Of a stretch of 5,202 nucleotides of DNA, positions 1 to 5,202 are shown piece by piece (the stretch's first letter is position 1; each line of letters opens with the position of its first letter). The DNA comes from an uncultured Lachnospiraceae bacterium (GTDB taxonomy: Bacteria; Bacillota; Clostridia; Lachnospirales; Lachnospiraceae). The stretch lies in assembly GCA_947631075.1 (NCBI GenBank), contig CANRJU010000204.1, positions 1-5,202 on the forward strand, in the 5' to 3' direction. The notes beneath the pieces were generated by a model. The model searched no databases. It was not told where the DNA came from and worked only from the letters and a program-made list of their open reading frames with translations. Made by a program: the position numbers and the translations under genes.

Positions 1-119
1 CCCCGGAGGACTGCGGCAACTATCTGGATATGAATCTGCCGATGGCGAAGTACCTGGCGGACCGGTATCTGGAGAAGGTGCTGACGGGGATTACCCAGGA
101 TCGATTGAAATACTCATAA
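1..119 (+). CDS. C-terminal end of an unrecognised protein (5' truncated by window edge)
   Basis: The frame beginning at base 3 is open from the left edge to a TAA at 117-119 and gives the last 38 residues of a protein. They begin PEDCGNYLDMNLPMAKYLAD and end in DRLKYS. The segment looks globular and mainly helical, with alternating hydrophobic and charged residues and no membrane segment or signal. Codon choice (CTG, GCG, AAG, GAG) matches the downstream genes, which supports real coding. I do not recognise the family from this tail, so no function is assigned. A 71-base gap separates it from the next gene on the same strand. No hairpin followed by a T-run is visible in that gap, so transcription may continue into the next two genes. 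Confidence 0.6.
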   Translation, partial: PEDCGNYLDMNLPMAKYLADRYLEKVLTGITQDRLKYS

Positions 120-190
120 GGTACATGCCGCCTGCATAGACATAATAGTAAAAAGACAAATACAAGCTTGTTCGAAGGCAGGTATGGAAA

Positions 191-727
191 ATGATGAATT
201 GGGATAGCCGTATGCGAAACAACCAGAGTGTGCAGATGTTGAAAGCGGCTATCCCTTTTTTGGACATAGAGGCGGGCGAGTCCATCGATCTGGCCGGACT
301 TCTGCGCGCTGTCCGCCCCTTTGCCGGAATCCGCGAGGGGAGGGTCATGGACATGATCCTGCAATTTTTCCAGATCCAGGACATGATGCAGATGGTGTCA
401 CTGGTGCAGAGCATGCAGCAGGTAGCGGAGGATATGCCGGATGAAGAGGTATCAGACGGGGAGCCAGACGACGGAGACATTGAAGCCGATGTCGCTGTCA
501 ACGACACTGTCATTGACAGTGATGATGCCAATGCTGATGCCAATGCCATTGACAATGCCAATGGCATTGCCGATGCCGCCCATGATGCTGGCAGCGGTGT
601 AAACGCGTCTGGTCCATTTGCGGGTCTCGGCGGCTTTCCGTCGCCGGAGATGCTCGACCTCATCCAGATGTTTTTAAAGCCGGAGAACAGCGACGGACAG
701 GAGGAAAATGAGTCAATCGATCTTTGA
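191..727 (+). CDS. Hypothetical acidic low-complexity protein, 178 aa
   Basis: This protein is not recognised. Residues 1-80 are predicted helical and rich in Met and Gln, including FFQIQDMMQMVSLVQSMQQ (59-77), which looks like an amphipathic or coiled-coil-like helix. Residues 80-135 are an acidic, probably disordered linker built from Asp, Glu, Ala and Asn with repeated DANA/DNAN units. Residues 140-164 contain a Gly/Phe-rich turn and a short helix, SPEMLDLIQMFL. There is no signal peptide, membrane span or catalytic motif. The start at 191 (ATG ATG, so 194 is an alternative) follows a GAAGGCAGG element at 174-182. The ATG at 184 is out of frame and stops after seven codons. The 3' end overlaps the next gene by 20 bases, so the two are probably translationally coupled. 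The layout suggests a small cytoplasmic structural or regulatory protein, but that is inference. The DNA of the linker holds tandem and inverted repeats, described separately. Confidence 0.75.
   Translation: MMNWDSRMRNNQSVQMLKAAIPFLDIEAGESIDLAGLLRAVRPFAGIREGRVMDMILQFFQIQDMMQMVSLVQSMQQVAEDMPDEEVSDGEPDDGDIEADVAVNDTVIDSDDANADANAIDNANGIADAAHDAGSGVNASGPFAGLGGFPSPEMLDLIQMFLKPENSDGQEENESIDL
505..521. repeat. 17-bp near-palindrome (8-bp arms) inside the hypothetical gene
   Basis: CACTGTCA at 505-512 and TGACAGTG at 514-521 are perfect reverse complements around one base (513). The upstream copy CTGTCA (495-500) repeats part of the left arm, so more than one fold is possible. It encodes part of the acidic linker (around DTVIDSD). 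The shape resembles an operator-like dyad, but its position deep inside a coding region gives no support for a binding-site role. Confidence 0.6.
523..546 (+). repeat. Two perfect tandem copies of a 12-bp unit
   Basis: The unit TGATGCCAATGC occurs at 523-534 and again, immediately adjacent, at 535-546. A degenerate continuation follows through about 577 (AATGCCATTG, CAATGCCAATGG, GATGCC). The unit length is a multiple of three, so copy-number change keeps the reading frame and only lengthens the Asp-Ala-Asn-Ala linker of the 178-aa protein. This is the usual signature of replication slippage in a disordered linker. Confidence 0.85.
541..569. repeat. 11-bp perfect inverted repeat inside the hypothetical gene
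   Basis: CAATGCCATTG at 541-551 is the exact reverse complement of CAATGGCATTG at 559-569, leaving a 7-base loop. An alternative pairing uses CAATGCCA at 553-560 and TGGCATTG at 562-569 around a single base. No T-run follows, so it is not a typical intrinsic terminator. It lies within the Asp/Ala/Asn-coding repeat tract, where related repeat units can pair with one another, so it may be a by-product of the repeats. Confidence 0.75.
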
Positions 728-1019
728 CGACAACGACGTATTTAAAAACATGAATCCCTTGAAAGTTCAGGTGATGCGGGAATTAGTCGAGGACGTGAAG
801 GGAAAGTCCATGCGTGAGACGGCGCCGCTTATTCTGGCGGCGATGCAGAAGCTGAAAAACAAGGGCTTGTCCTTTAACGCGGAGGAGACGGCCGTGCTGA
901 TGGAAGTTCTCACCCGGGATATGAGCCCGGGGGATAAGGCGAAAGTGCAGAGCATGAAAAATATCCTGAAGAAAAATCCCGCGCGACAGGGGAGCTTCCG
1001 GCAGAAAAGGCCGAAATAA
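708..1019 (+). CDS. Hypothetical small protein with basic C-terminus, 103 aa
   Basis: This protein is not recognised. It is predicted almost entirely helical and soluble, with segments NPLKVQVMRELVEDVKGKS (16-34), APLILAAMQKLKNKG (39-53), NAEETAVLMEVLTRD (57-71) and a basic tail from about residue 79 rich in Lys and Arg (KNILKKNPARQGSFRQKRPK at 84-103). There is no signal peptide, membrane span, Cys pair or enzyme motif. The ATG at 708 is chosen because AGGAGG lies at 699-704, just upstream and inside the preceding gene, although the 3-base spacing is short. The 20-base overlap with the 178-aa gene indicates coupling. The partner is strongly acidic and this one ends basic, so a physical interaction is plausible but unproven. 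A later Met at residue 15 is a possible alternative start without an equally good ribosome site. Confidence 0.8.
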   Translation: MSQSIFDDNDVFKNMNPLKVQVMRELVEDVKGKSMRETAPLILAAMQKLKNKGLSFNAEETAVLMEVLTRDMSPGDKAKVQSMKNILKKNPARQGSFRQKRPK

Positions 1020-1079
1020 GGCTACGGGCAGGGCCGCGGGCGCCTTTGAGAAAAAAAGGTAGAAGTATCCGGCGATTTG

Positions 1080-1088
1080 TGATATTAT
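1080..1088 (+). promoter_or_regulatory. Extended -10 promoter upstream of potA
   Basis: TG at 1080-1081, one base, then TATTAT at 1083-1088 (one mismatch to TATAAT) forms an extended -10 element in an A/T-rich stretch that contrasts with the GC-rich genes around it. The expected -35 position (about 1060-1065) holds a poor match, which an extended -10 can tolerate. A start of transcription around 1094-1096 would leave a leader of about 24 bases before potA, too short for a riboswitch. This is probably the main promoter of the potABCD operon. It is predicted by eye only. Confidence 0.5.
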
Positions 1089-1118
1089 ATCTTTTATTGA
1101 ACATACTACCAGAAAGAA

Positions 1119-2207
1119 ATGAGTGATGATACGATGGCTGAAAAATGTATAGAGCTGAGGAATATTTCCAAGTCCTTTGACGGGGAGAGGGTCTTAGACC
1201 GGCTGAATTTGGACATTCAGGAGAATGAGTTTGTCACCCTGCTCGGTCCCAGCGGCTGTGGAAAGACGACGACGCTGCGTATCATGGGCGGATTTGAGAC
1301 GCCGGACGAGGGGCAGGTTCTGTTGAACGGAGCGGATATCGCCCATGTGCCTGCCAACAAGAGGCCGATCAACACGGTGTTTCAGAAATACGCCCTGTTT
1401 TCCCATATGAACATTGAGGAAAATATTGCTTTCGGCCTGAAAATAAAGAAAAAATCAAAGAGCTACATCGAGGACAAGATCAAGTACGCGCTCCGGCTGG
1501 TCAATCTGGAGGGCTATGAAAAGCGGATGCCGGATTCTCTTAGCGGCGGGCAGCAGCAACGGATCGCCATCGCAAGGGCCGTTGTCAACGAGCCGAAGAT
1601 TCTTCTTTTGGATGAGCCGCTGGGGGCGCTGGATTTAAAGCTCCGCCAGGAGATGCAGTACGAGCTGATCCGATTGAAGGAGGAGCTCGGGATTACGTTC
1701 GTATACGTCACCCACGACCAGGAGGAGGCCCTCACGATGTCGGACCGGATCGTGGTCATGAACAAGGGATATATCCAGCAGGTGGGCACGCCGGAGGACA
1801 TCTACAATGAGCCGCAGAACGCCTTTGTAGCCGATTTTATCGGGGACAGCAACCTCCTCCCCGCCACGATGATACGGGACCGGCGGGTTCTCATTCAGGG
1901 GCAGGAGTTCGACTGCGTGGACGTGGGATTCGGGGAAAATAATCCGGTGGACGTGGTGATACGGCCGGAGGACCTGATTCTGGTGCCGCCGGAGCAGGGG
2001 ACTATCCGGGGGAAGGTCGTGTCCCTGATCTTCAAGGGCGTGCACTATGAGATGGAGGTCGAGGCGCTCGGATTTACCTGGCTGGTGCACAGCACCATTC
2101 TGGCCGAGGTGGGCTCCGAGGTGGGGCTGTTTGTGGATCCGTTCAATATCCAGATCATGAAGAAGCCGGAAAATTCCGCAGAGGAGGTACTGCAGGATGA
2201 AGCATGA
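1119..2207 (+). CDS. potA: Spermidine/putrescine ABC transporter ATP-binding protein PotA
   Basis: This is the cytoplasmic ATPase that powers polyamine import, acting as a dimer under PotB and PotC. The 362 residues carry the full set of ABC motifs: Walker A GPSGCGKTT at 43-51, the Q-loop glutamine at 89 (VFQKYALF), signature LSGGQQQR at 141-148, Walker B ILLLDEP at 161-167 with the catalytic Glu166, D-loop ALD at 170-172 and switch His199. A C-terminal TOBE-type domain follows from about 240 to 345, with the typical IRPED at 281-285. Length is normal for PotA, slightly shorter than the E. coli protein. The start at 1119 has only a weak AGAAAG site at 1111-1116. Met6 (base 1134) is a possible alternative. 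The gene opens the operon behind an extended -10 promoter and overlaps potB by 11 bases. The ATPase fold is certain. Polyamine specificity rests on the FQKYALF/TOBE sequence style and the potBCD neighbours. Confidence 0.95.
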   Translation: MSDDTMAEKCIELRNISKSFDGERVLDRLNLDIQENEFVTLLGPSGCGKTTTLRIMGGFETPDEGQVLLNGADIAHVPANKRPINTVFQKYALFSHMNIEENIAFGLKIKKKSKSYIEDKIKYALRLVNLEGYEKRMPDSLSGGQQQRIAIARAVVNEPKILLLDEPLGALDLKLRQEMQYELIRLKEELGITFVYVTHDQEEALTMSDRIVVMNKGYIQQVGTPEDIYNEPQNAFVADFIGDSNLLPATMIRDRRVLIQGQEFDCVDVGFGENNPVDVVIRPEDLILVPPEQGTIRGKVVSLIFKGVHYEMEVEALGFTWLVHSTILAEVGSEVGLFVDPFNIQIMKKPENSAEEVLQDEA

Positions 2208-3015
2208 TAAGATTCTGTCCTTTCCGTACACTCTGTGGATGGCGATTTTTGTGATCGTGCCGCTGTTTATCATGGCGTGGTACGGCTTTACGGACCGGGA
2301 CGGGAATTTTACCCTGTCCAATATTACGAGCATCGCGGATCCCATTCACCTGAAGGCGCTGCTGACCTCCATACGCCTTTCGCTGATCTGCACCGTGCTC
2401 TGCTTTCTGCTGGCGCTTCCCCTGGCGTTAGTGATCCGGAATTTACACATAAAGAGCAACGGATTTGTTATATTTATATTTATTCTGCCCATGTGGATGA
2501 ATTTCCTTCTCCGCACCATAGCCTGGCAGGTGCTTCTGGAAAAGAGCGGCGTCATCAACGACCTGCTGCGCCTGTTGCGGCTGCCGGAGCTGAACATGAT
2601 CAACACGGAGGGCGCCATCGTCCTCGGCATGGTGTACAACTACCTGCCCTTTATGGTGTTGCCCATCTACAACGCCCTGGCAAAAATCGGCCAGGACACC
2701 TTTGACGCGGCGAGGGATCTGGGCGCGGGGTGGTGGCAGACCATGAGGAGAATCACGCTCCCCCTGATTCTGCCCGGGATTGTCAGCGGCAGCACGATGG
2801 TATTCGTGCCGGCTCTGACGACCTTTGTCATCTCGGACCTTTTGGGCGGCGCCAAGATCCAGCTGATCGGAAACGTCATCGAGCAGGAGTTCACGACGGC
2901 CAACGACTGGAACATGGGAGCCGGACTGTCGCTGGTGCTGATGATTCTCGTGGTGGGGAGCATGGCGCTCATGTCCAAGTACGATAAGAGCGGAGAGGGG
3001 GCAGGAATATGGTAA
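2197..3015 (+). CDS. potB: Spermidine/putrescine ABC transporter permease PotB
   Basis: This is one of the two membrane permeases that form the polyamine channel with PotC. The 272-residue protein has about six membrane segments, near residues 11-30, 59-80, 89-110, 140-160, 190-212 and 241-260. The cytoplasmic EAA loop that docks on the ATPase is clear at 170-196 (DAARDLGAGWWQTMRRITLP, then a hydrophobic LILPGI stretch). The region after TM3, with LLEKSGVINDLL and a further GMVYNYLPFMVLPIYNAL, is typical of PotB. Length is close to the family norm. The start is well supported by GAGGAGG at 2181-2187, nine bases upstream and inside the end of potA, so translation is probably coupled to potA. 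Its own end overlaps potC by 7 bases. Confidence 0.95.
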   Translation: MKHDKILSFPYTLWMAIFVIVPLFIMAWYGFTDRDGNFTLSNITSIADPIHLKALLTSIRLSLICTVLCFLLALPLALVIRNLHIKSNGFVIFIFILPMWMNFLLRTIAWQVLLEKSGVINDLLRLLRLPELNMINTEGAIVLGMVYNYLPFMVLPIYNALAKIGQDTFDAARDLGAGWWQTMRRITLPLILPGIVSGSTMVFVPALTTFVISDLLGGAKIQLIGNVIEQEFTTANDWNMGAGLSLVLMILVVGSMALMSKYDKSGEGAGIW

Positions 3016-3785
3016 AAAAATTGTGCCGCGGGACGGAAAAGTTATATCTCGCTTTAATATTTATATTTCTGTACGCGCCGATTGCGACGCTGATTGTCAT
3101 GTCGTTCAACGAGTCCCGATTCCGGGGGCGGTGGGGCGGATTCAGCCTGAAATGGTACGGGAGCCTTTTTCAGAATGAGACGATCATGAACGCGCTGGGG
3201 ACGACCTTGATCCTGGCGCTTTTGTCGGCGCTCATCGCCACGGTGTTCGGCACGATGGTCTCCTTTGCCATCAGCCGGATGAAGGCCCTGCCGAAGACGA
3301 TTCTGATGTCGGTGACCAATATCCCCATGCTCAACGCGGATATCGTCACGGGCATCTCGCTGATGCTGTTATTTATCGCCATACGCTACACGATGGGATT
3401 TTCCAGCGTCCTTTTCGCGCACATTACATTTAATCTGCCCTACGTCATTCTCAGCGTGATGCCGAGGCTGCGGCAGCTGAATACGAGCGCCTACGAGGCG
3501 GCGTTGGATCTGGGCGCCTCGAAGGCATACGCGTTCTGGAAGGTGACGCTGCCCGATATATTGCCGGGGGTATTGACAGGATTCCTTCTTTCCTTTACTA
3601 TGTCACTAGACGATTTTGTCATTACCCATTTTACAAAGGGAGTCGGCGTGGACACGCTGTCCACCATGATCTATACGGAGCAGAAAAAGGGAATACGGCC
3701 GGAGATATACGCGCTGTCCACGATTATGTTTGCGACGGTCTTTGTGCTTTTGCTCCTGTATAATCGGAAAAAGAATCACGCATGA
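3009..3785 (+). CDS. potC: Spermidine/putrescine ABC transporter permease PotC
   Basis: This is the second membrane permease of the polyamine importer. The 258-residue protein starts with a hydrophobic segment at about 12-33 ending in VMSFNESRF, a hallmark of PotC-type permeases. Further membrane segments lie near 62-86, 97-125, 132-152, 184-204 and 235-251. The EAA loop at 162-188 begins YEAALDLGASKAYAFWKVTL and continues into PDILPGV. The SLDDFVITHFTKG motif (199-211) is also typical of this family. Length matches PotC. The ATG at 3009 lies inside the end of potB, with a purine-rich GAGAGGGGGCAGGA stretch just upstream (2993-3006). Polar residues at the C-terminus (NRKKNHA) fit a cytoplasmic tail. 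Confidence 0.95.
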   Translation: MVKKLCRGTEKLYLALIFIFLYAPIATLIVMSFNESRFRGRWGGFSLKWYGSLFQNETIMNALGTTLILALLSALIATVFGTMVSFAISRMKALPKTILMSVTNIPMLNADIVTGISLMLLFIAIRYTMGFSSVLFAHITFNLPYVILSVMPRLRQLNTSAYEAALDLGASKAYAFWKVTLPDILPGVLTGFLLSFTMSLDDFVITHFTKGVGVDTLSTMIYTEQKKGIRPEIYALSTIMFATVFVLLLLYNRKKNHA

Positions 3786-3787
3786 TC

Positions 3788-3795
3788 GGAGGAAG
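3788..3795 (+). promoter_or_regulatory. Ribosome binding site that decides the TTG start of potD
   Basis: GGAGGAAG at 3788-3795 is a strong Shine-Dalgarno match. GGAGG ends eight bases before TTG at 3801, an optimal distance, whereas the first in-frame ATG (3813) is 20 bases away. Starting at TTG also supplies the Lys-Lys needed at the front of the lipoprotein signal peptide. Confidence 0.8.
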
Positions 3796-3800
3796 AAAAA

Positions 3801-4877
3801 TTGAAAAAATGGATGAGCCTGTGCCTTGTGACGGCGCTTGTGATGACGCTTACAGCCTGCGGGGACGCCGCGTCCGGGGAGACTGTTGATGGGAAGGATC
3901 CCGGGAAGCTGAACATATACAACTGGGGGGAGTATTTTGATCCCGAGGCGCTTGAGATGTTCGAGGAGGAGACGGGAATCGACGTGACCTACGACGAGTA
4001 CGAGACCAACGAGGCGATGTATCCCATCATCTCCAAGGGGGCGGCGGAGTACGATCTGGTGTGTCCCTCGGATTACATGATCGAGCGCATGATCAAAGAG
4101 GATCTGGTGGAGGAAATCGACTGGAGCCATGTTCCGAACCGCGCCAACGTGGACGAGGAGTACTGGGAGTTTGCCAGCGCCTACGACGCGGAAAACAAGT
4201 ACAGCGTCCCCTACCTGTGGGGAACCGTGGGTATTTTGTATAACAAGTCTATGGTCAGCGAGCCCATTGACAGCTGGTCGGTGCTGTGGGACACGAAGTA
4301 CCAGGACAATATCCTGATGCAAAAGAGCGTCCGGGACGCATTCGGAGTGACGCTGAAATATCTGGGATACTCTCTGAACACCACCGAGGAGAGCGAGATC
4401 GAGGAGGCCAAGCAGAAGCTCCTCGAGCAGAAGAAATCCGGCGTCGTCCAGGCCTATGTGGTGGACGAGGTGCGGGACAAGATGATCGCGGGCGAGGCGG
4501 CCATCGGCGTGATCTACTCGGGCGAGGCGCTGACCTGTCAGAACGAGAACCCGGATCTGGAGTATGTGATTCCCAAAGAGGGGAGCAATCTCTGGATGGA
4601 TTCGTGGGTTATCGTAAAGGGTGCGAAAAATAAAGAAAATGCAGAGAAATTCTTAGATTTTCTCTGCCGGCCGGAGATTATGGCCATGAATTTTGAATAT
4701 ATCACCTATTCCATCCCCAGCACAGCCGGAAAGGAACTGCTAGACGAGGAGTATCAGAACAGTTCGATCGCTTTTCCGGCGCTGGATTCCCTCACGGACT
4801 GCGAGGTCTTCAAGTACCTGGGCCCGGAGGCGGATGAAATTTACAATGAAAAGTGGAAAGAAGTCATGTCCGAGTAG
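3801..4877 (+). CDS. potD: Spermidine/putrescine-binding lipoprotein PotD
   Basis: This is the extracellular substrate-binding protein, anchored to the membrane by lipid, that delivers polyamines to PotBC. It has 358 residues from a TTG start. The signal peptide MKKWMSLCLVTALVMTLTAC has a basic front, a hydrophobic core and the lipobox LTAC with Cys20 as the lipidated residue. A short flexible linker (21-36) precedes the binding-protein fold. Family landmarks are NIYNWGEYFDPE (38-49), YDEYETNEAMYP (64-75), YDLVCPSDYMIERM (84-97), YSVPYLWGTVGI (134-145), LGYSLNTTE (188-196) and LWMDSW (264-269). Compared from memory with E. coli PotD, the ligand-box Trp42, Tyr45, Tyr92, Trp265, Asp267 and Tyr303 appear kept. 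The equivalents of Asp168, Glu171 and Trp229 look like Ser176, Asp179 and Tyr239. The exact polyamine preference is therefore open. It is last in the operon, 15 bases after potC, and convergent with the next gene. Confidence 0.94.
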   Translation: MKKWMSLCLVTALVMTLTACGDAASGETVDGKDPGKLNIYNWGEYFDPEALEMFEEETGIDVTYDEYETNEAMYPIISKGAAEYDLVCPSDYMIERMIKEDLVEEIDWSHVPNRANVDEEYWEFASAYDAENKYSVPYLWGTVGILYNKSMVSEPIDSWSVLWDTKYQDNILMQKSVRDAFGVTLKYLGYSLNTTEESEIEEAKQKLLEQKKSGVVQAYVVDEVRDKMIAGEAAIGVIYSGEALTCQNENPDLEYVIPKEGSNLWMDSWVIVKGAKNKENAEKFLDFLCRPEIMAMNFEYITYSIPSTAGKELLDEEYQNSSIAFPALDSLTDCEVFKYLGPEADEIYNEKWKEVMSE

Positions 4878-4890
4878 GGCGCGCGTCCGA

Positions 4891-5202
4891 TCAGGCGCTC
4901 AGGTCCATGTTCTTTCCCGAGGCTGCCAGATAGTTCTGGCTGGCGCGCTGTCTGTCGTAGGGATTGCCGTTCTCATCGCCGCGGATGGTCTTCATGGTGG
5001 TGTGAGTCACGCCGCCGGATACATAGACGCGTCCGCACTCCGGACACACGGAGGTGTGGAGGGCGACGGAGACGGAAACAAGCTCCTTGTTGGGCTTGCT
5101 GCCCTCGGCTCTGGCGTTGGCCACATGCTCGAGCTCGTGTCCCATGACGGCAGACGCCGAGCTGCCCGGATCGATGTGGGCCGGAGTCTTAAATGAGACG
5201 TT
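4891..5202 (-). CDS. Putative zinc metalloprotease-like protein, C-terminal part (5' end beyond window)
   Basis: The minus-strand frame is open from the right edge to a TGA at 4893-4891 and gives 103 C-terminal residues. An internal Met near 5145 is not a likely start, because the frame and conserved-looking sequence (SFKTPAHIDPGSSASAVMGH) continue upstream of it. The fragment contains GHELEHVANARAEG, an HExxH zinc-binding and catalytic motif (fragment residues 22-26). It is followed by CPECGRVYVSGG (53-64), a CxxC pair that could hold a second metal or a disulphide. This combination resembles uncharacterised HExxH proteins of Firmicutes and, more loosely, the SprA-related/putative metalloprotease group. 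The family name is a guess from memory. There is no membrane span in this part, and the N-terminus is not visible. It converges on potD with only 13 bases between the stop codons. Confidence 0.8.
   Translation of the reverse strand, partial: NVSFKTPAHIDPGSSASAVMGHELEHVANARAEGSKPNKELVSVSVALHTSVCPECGRVYVSGGVTHTTMKTIRGDENGNPYDRQRASQNYLAASGKNMDLSA

Noticed and set aside
141..146. CATAAT as a -10 box upstream of the 178-aa gene
   Set aside because: No acceptable -35 lies 16-18 bases upstream. TTGAAA at 105-110 is about 30 bases away, and there is no TGn extension.
184..207. Seven-codon open frame starting at the ATG just before the 178-aa gene
   Set aside because: The purine-rich ribosome site nearly touches this ATG, too close for initiation, and fits the ATG at 191 better. 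A leader-peptide role has no support.
91..663. Long open frame on the minus strand opposite the 178-aa gene, Ser/Ala-rich
   Set aside because: It is a shadow: its composition is the antisense reading of the GAT/GCC repeat tract, it has no good ribosome site, and the + strand gene has a coupled partner.
1018..1057. Possible terminator after the 103-aa gene (AAGGC at 1018-1022 pairing with GCCTT at 1042-1046)
   Set aside because: The stem is only 5 bp with a long unpaired interior, and what follows on the + strand is an A-run, not a T-run.
1635..2345. 236-codon open frame opposite potA and potB
   Set aside because: It lies fully antisense to clearly conserved potA and potB coding sequence and shows no recognisable domain. 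Such frames are common in GC-rich genes.
3606..4322. 238-codon open frame opposite potC and potD
   Set aside because: It is antisense to well-identified coding sequence, His/Val/Leu-rich as expected for a shadow, and no domain is seen.
4641..4667. 9-bp inverted repeat GCAGAGAAA / TTTCTCTGC with a 9-base loop inside potD
   Set aside because: A stem of this size is expected by chance about once in a few windows of this length, it is not followed by a T-run, and it sits in conserved coding sequence.
4834..5196. 120-codon + strand open frame overlapping the end of potD
   Set aside because: It starts inside potD and runs antisense to the HExxH gene, whose motifs (HELEH, CPECG) are clearly meaningful in the other frame.

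Overview
The window looks like chromosomal DNA from a moderately GC-rich Gram-positive anaerobe, most probably a Clostridia/Lachnospiraceae-type Firmicute. This is inferred from AGGAGG-like ribosome binding sites, a substrate-binding protein made as a lipoprotein (lipobox LTAC), a TTG start, the potABCD gene order and the style of the small hypothetical proteins. No rRNA, tRNA, CRISPR array, insertion sequence or phage gene is visible, and no stretch longer than about 100 bases lacks a gene.

Layout: (1) 1-119 holds the last 38 codons of an unrecognised gene on the + strand. (2) 191-1019 holds two small, overlapping hypothetical genes. The first (178 aa) has a helical, Met-rich N-terminal half and a very acidic Asp/Ala/Asn low-complexity middle whose DNA contains tandem and inverted repeats. 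The second (103 aa) ends in a basic tail. (3) 1020-1118 carries a good extended -10 promoter and no clear terminator. (4) 1119-4877 is a complete polyamine ABC importer operon: potA (ATPase), potB and potC (inner-membrane permeases) and potD (lipid-anchored binding protein). potA/potB overlap by 11 bases, potB/potC overlap by 7, and potC/potD are 15 bases apart. (5) 4891-5202 is the C-terminal part of a convergent minus-strand gene encoding an HExxH-containing, CPECG-containing putative zinc protein that runs off the right edge.

How it works together: PotD, tethered outside the membrane, should capture spermidine or putrescine and deliver it to the PotB-PotC channel, and a PotA dimer hydrolyses ATP to drive import. 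All the key ATPase motifs and both permease EAA loops are present, so the transporter looks intact. No regulator gene lies beside it. The hypothetical pair upstream could be co-transcribed with it by read-through, but nothing in the sequence ties the pair to polyamine uptake.

The region is mostly ordinary. The least explained parts are the overlapping acidic/basic hypothetical pair with its repeat-rich DNA, and the convergent metalloprotease-like fragment. I do not see convincing evidence for a new multi-gene system.
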